Position numbers and translations under genes: made by a program
Shown here: positions 32,924 through 34,467 of the stretch, piece by piece
Position numbering within the stretch: position 1 is the first letter of the stretch
Layout of the letters: every line of letters begins with the position of its first letter
Virus record (IMG/VR): IMGVR_UViG_3300047550_005315
Location: 1-34,467 of that record
Strand: one strand, 5' to 3'
Source: a virus
DNA: 34,467 nucleotides
The notes under the pieces: generated by a model
Database searches by the model: none
Seen by the model: the letters and a program-made list of their open reading frames with translations, nothing else
What the model was told of the DNA's origin: nothing

Positions 32924-33388
32924 ATGACTAAATTACAACCAGTAAACTTTAATGATAAATTTCTTGATCAATATTTTGTAGGGCATGATCGATTCTTTAA
33001 AAATATTAATGAGATTTTTGACGATATTAGTTCCTCAAAAATTAGTACTTCCTATCCTCCATATAATATCAGAAAGACGAGTGATTCCACATTTGCTATT
33101 GATGTAGCAGTAGCAGGTTTTTCTGAAAAAGATCTTGATATTACTCTTCAAGAAAACACTCTAACTATTGTTGGTACACATGCAGAACAAGCAACCAATG
33201 ATGTATACTTGCATCATGGCATTGCAGGTAGAGGCTTTAAGCGCTCCTACATTGTTCAAGATCTTAAAATCACAGAGGTAACATTAGAAAATGGTATGCT
33301 TTCTATTAATCTAGAGCATGTACTACCAGAAGAAAAGAAACCTAAAAAGATCGAAATTTTAAAAAAGAAACAGCTTCTACAAGAGTAA
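32924..33388 (+). CDS. hsp20: Small heat-shock protein Hsp20/IbpA-like
   Basis: ATP-independent holdase chaperone of 154 residues. Alpha-crystallin domain spans about residues 42-145: YPPYNIRKTSDSTFAIDVAVAGF, DLDITLQENTLTIVG, GIAGRGFKRSYIVQDLKI and ENGMLSINLEH, the standard order. Hsp20 is a common gene of marine T4-like phages, usually tied to virion assembly or stress of infection. It has AAGGAG before ATG 32924, a late promoter upstream and a strong terminator after it, so it is probably a single-gene late unit. Confidence 0.95.
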   Translation: MTKLQPVNFNDKFLDQYFVGHDRFFKNINEIFDDISSSKISTSYPPYNIRKTSDSTFAIDVAVAGFSEKDLDITLQENTLTIVGTHAEQATNDVYLHHGIAGRGFKRSYIVQDLKITEVTLENGMLSINLEHVLPEEKKPKKIEILKKKQLLQE

Positions 33389-33395
33389 ATAAGAA

Positions 33396-33417
33396 AACCC
33401 AGCCAGGCTGGGTTTTT
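33396..33417 (+). terminator. Rho-independent terminator after hsp20, fused to late promoter
   Basis: Perfect 9-bp arms AACCCAGCC (33396-33404) and GGCTGGGTT (33406-33414), single-A centre, then TTT. The last T of its tail is the first base of the TATAAATA box. Confidence 0.92.
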
Positions 33418-33424
33418 ATAAATA
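33417..33424 (+). promoter_or_regulatory. T4-type late promoter overlapping a terminator tail
   Basis: Exact TATAAATA. With the usual 6-nt distance the transcript starts near 33430, only about 4 nt before ATG 33434. No ribosome-binding site is seen, so a leaderless message is possible. Confidence 0.75.
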
Positions 33425-33433
33425 AAAATAAAA

Positions 33434-33724
33434 ATGCCTATTCATGTTCAACCTATAGTAGCTAATGTTAGATTTTATTCAGAGGGAAAATCTTTCGAGT
33501 CACAAGATGCTTATGATGCTGTTGCAACTATACAATTTATTGGCAGGAAAGTTTTCCTAGGTTCAATGCATGGTAACATAACAATTGATATGTTAGTTGA
33601 TTTTTTTAATTATGTTTACAAAATGGATTGTGAGGAAGTAATAGCAATTCGTCGAGGTAAAACAAAAATTTATTCTAAGAAAAATATAGAAAAATTCTTA
33701 AAAAAATACAATAAAATCGACTGA
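33434..33724 (+). CDS. Unknown small phage protein (96 aa)
   Basis: Not recognised. 96 residues, basic C-terminus (KTKIYSKKNIEKFLKKY). The N-terminal half looks beta-rich (IVANVRFYSEG, VATIQFIGRKVFLG) and a helix with DMLVDFFNYVYK follows. No Shine-Dalgarno precedes the ATG; the leader is AT only and is overlapped by the late promoter. It stands alone between the hsp20 terminator and a small-ORF region. Function unknown. Confidence 0.7.
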   Translation: MPIHVQPIVANVRFYSEGKSFESQDAYDAVATIQFIGRKVFLGSMHGNITIDMLVDFFNYVYKMDCEEVIAIRRGKTKIYSKKNIEKFLKKYNKID

Positions 33725-33759
33725 GTTGTATATATATTAGTACAATAAGAGGAACTAAA

Positions 33760-33855
33760 ATGTTACATCAATCTATTTTTACAACACCTAGTGGATCAGG
33801 CATAGAAAATTGTGCCTATGATGCACTATGGATGAAAATAAAGGGGTTGGTGTAA
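33760..33855 (+). CDS. 31-residue ORF, possible leader peptide
   Basis: ATG 33760 to TAA 33853-33855, with AAGAGGA at 33747-33753 as a well-placed ribosome site. The peptide is MLHQSIFTTPSGSGIENCAY then DALWMKIKGLV, unlike any family I know. It has no run of one amino acid. The last codons and the stop make the 5' arm of a stem that competes with the terminator downstream. Either a real small protein or a leader peptide. Confidence 0.5.
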   Translation: MLHQSIFTTPSGSGIENCAYDALWMKIKGLV

Positions 33856-33886
33856 GAAAGTTTGCACAGGAGTTACACTAAACCCC
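33843..33886 (+). promoter_or_regulatory. Antiterminator-like stem
   Basis: GGGGTT (33843-33848) and GTGTAA (33850-33855) can pair with TTACAC (33873-33878) and AACCCC (33881-33886), a 12-bp stem with a small 1x2 internal loop. The 3' arm shares 33881-33886 with the terminator, so only one of them can form. Confidence 0.45.
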
Positions 33887-33908
33887 AGGTTTAAATCTGG
33901 GGTTTTTT
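33880..33908 (+). terminator. Rho-independent terminator before the tRNA promoter
   Basis: Stem AAACCCCAG (33880-33888) / CTGGGGTTT (33897-33905) with an 8-nt loop and a TTTTTT tail (33903-33908). Confidence 0.9.
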
Positions 33909-33935
33909 GTTTATGGGGCACTGAAAAAATAATGC

Positions 33936-33963
33936 TTGACATTTAAGCTAAAGGCTGTATAAT
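33936..33963 (+). promoter_or_regulatory. Consensus sigma70 promoter of the tRNA/HNH unit
   Basis: TTGACA (33936-33941), 16 nt, TATAAT (33958-33963). Shares the GCTTGACATT context with the promoter at 10537. The first tRNA begins 12 nt after the -10 box. Confidence 0.88.
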
Positions 33964-33974
33964 GGTCGTAAATT

Positions 33975-34050
33975 GGGCCTATAGCTTAATGGTTAAAGCA
34001 GCGAACTCATAATTCGTTGAGTCTAGGTTCAAATCCTAGTAGGCCCACCA
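33975..34050 (+). tRNA. tRNA with CAU anticodon (Ile2 or Met)
   Basis: 76 nt, all arms fold. Acceptor GGGCCTA/TAGGCCC, D arm GCTT/AAGC, anticodon stem GCGAA/TTCGT with loop CTCATAA, T arm CTAGG/CCTAG with TTCAAAT, and an encoded ACCA end. The anticodon is CAU. The TTGAGTC region and TTCAAATCC are nearer to bacterial tRNA-Ile2 (where C34 becomes lysidine and reads AUA) than to elongator Met, and AUA is frequent in this AT-rich genome. The distinction is not certain. Confidence 0.93.
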
Positions 34051-34057
34051 AATGATA

Positions 34058-34133
34058 GCAGAGTGAGCAAGTCTGGTGATTGCGCGTGCCTGAAGAGCAT
34101 GAGAATAAGGTTCGATTCCTTAACTCTGCACCA
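34058..34133 (+). tRNA. tRNA-Phe (GAA)
   Basis: 76 nt, 7 nt after the first tRNA. Acceptor GCAGAGT/ACTCTGC, D arm GCAA/TTGC, anticodon stem CGTGC/GCATG with loop CTGAAGA (anticodon GAA), T arm TAAGG/CCTTA with TTCGATT, and encoded ACCA. Position 37 is G rather than the A usual in bacterial tRNA-Phe, and position 32 is C. Confidence 0.92.
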
Positions 34134-34147
34134 AAAAGGAGTTTGAA

Positions 34148-34467
34148 ATGAGAAATCTCATTTTGGCGTTGAATAGCGGTGGTCAACCACATAGTTGGAT
34201 GACATGGCAAGATGCTATTACACTTAAGTGTAAGGATCTCATTGCTTGGGAATTTGGTGATGAAGAATTCATGTTTACCGGTGGTATTTCTCGTATGACC
34301 GGTCAACAATCGAAAGTTGAAGTTGCATCTATTATCGCATTGAAGTCTAAGTTTAAGTATATCGAGAGAGTTCCTGCTCTAAACAACAGAAACCTTTTTC
34401 GTAGAGACTTGAACTTGTGTGCTTACTGTGGTAAGAAGTATACTGAGGCACAATTGACAAAGGATCA
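34148..34467 (+). CDS. HNH endonuclease, N-terminal part (3' end outside window)
   Basis: The frame is open from ATG 34148 to the window end, 106 codons. AAGGAG at 34136-34141, 6 nt before the ATG, supports this start. The N-terminal part (LILALNSGGQPHSWMTWQDAI) and the later NNRNLFRRDLNLCAYCGKKY, with LTKD at the edge, match the phage/bacterial HNH family whose core continues as H-V-x-P. The C-A-Y-C is the first zinc pair. Probably a free-standing homing nuclease, co-transcribed with the two tRNAs. The catalytic His is not in the window. Confidence 0.85.
   Translation, partial: MRNLILALNSGGQPHSWMTWQDAITLKCKDLIAWEFGDEEFMFTGGISRMTGQQSKVEVASIIALKSKFKYIERVPALNNRNLFRRDLNLCAYCGKKYTEAQLTKD

Noticed and set aside
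33718-33746. Possible promoter ending in TACAAT before the 31-residue ORF
   Set aside because: The -10 is fair but no -35 resembling TTGACA is found at 16-18 nt, so I do not list it.
34007-34309. 100-residue reading frame on the - strand
   Set aside because: It is antisense to the two tRNAs and the HNH gene; the 'GFEPRLNEL' ending is a typical artefact of translating a tRNA complement.
1-34467. CRISPR arrays, insertion sequences, integrase or attachment sites
   Set aside because: No repeated spacer pattern, transposase or recombinase gene was found on reading either strand.

Overview
The window is a fully sequenced-through, AT-rich stretch of a T4-like myovirus genome. Every convincing gene lies on the + strand and most are packed with 0-10 nt gaps or ATGA/TAATG overlaps. 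The T4-type replication, recombination and transcription set is recognisable: UvsW C-terminus, late sigma gp55, gp47/gp46, sliding clamp gp45, clamp loader gp44/gp62 and RegA. Hsp20, a CobS-like ATPase and a PTPS/QueD-family protein are accessory genes known from marine T4-like phages, so a marine phage of an unknown Gram-negative host is the best guess; the host cannot be read from the sequence.

Layout. (1) 1-2.4 kb: uvsW end, an Sm-like small protein, gp55. (2) 1.5-7.8 kb: a 7-deazaguanine module (queE, folE, a DpdA-like transglycosylase, a divergent T-fold protein, a GT4 glycosyltransferase and a QueD-like protein), mixed with a GIY-YIG homing endonuclease, a phosphoribosyltransferase and a DEDDh exonuclease. 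It looks built to make a deazaguanine base and place it in phage DNA; no queC is present in the window. (3) 7.8-10.5 kb: gp47/gp46. (4) 10.5-15.6 kb: three short transcription units, each behind a consensus sigma70 promoter (TTGACA, 17 nt, TATAAT): RNA ligase with two small proteins, a CobT-like metalloprotease/VWA protein, and a CobS/MoxR ATPase ending at a strong terminator. (5) 15.6-30.1 kb: an 18-gene glycan island inserted between the gp46 and gp45 blocks. It holds GDP-fucose synthesis (GMD, Fcl), a GT10 fucosyltransferase, several other glycosyltransferases, FkbM and C-methyltransferases, an E1-type PMP/[2Fe-2S] sugar 3-dehydrase, a two-subunit thiamine-diphosphate enzyme, an SDR reductase and an RmlB-like dehydratase. 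(6) 30.1-32.8 kb: DUF3310, gp45, gp44, gp62, regA. (7) 32.8-34.5 kb: hsp20 and an unknown gene behind T4-type late promoters (TATAAATA), a 31-codon ORF with an attenuator-like hairpin pair, a sigma70 promoter, two tRNAs (CAU, GAA) and the start of an HNH endonuclease.

The most unusual content is the glycan island. Its combination of an E1-type 3-dehydrase and a minimal split TPP enzyme suggests a branched 3,6-dideoxy sugar made by the phage. The second point is the deazaguanine cluster, which embeds a glycosyltransferase and two T-fold proteins with complementary losses of QueD active-site residues. Host-type early promoters and gp55-type late promoters can both be read directly. No CRISPR, insertion sequence or integrase was seen.
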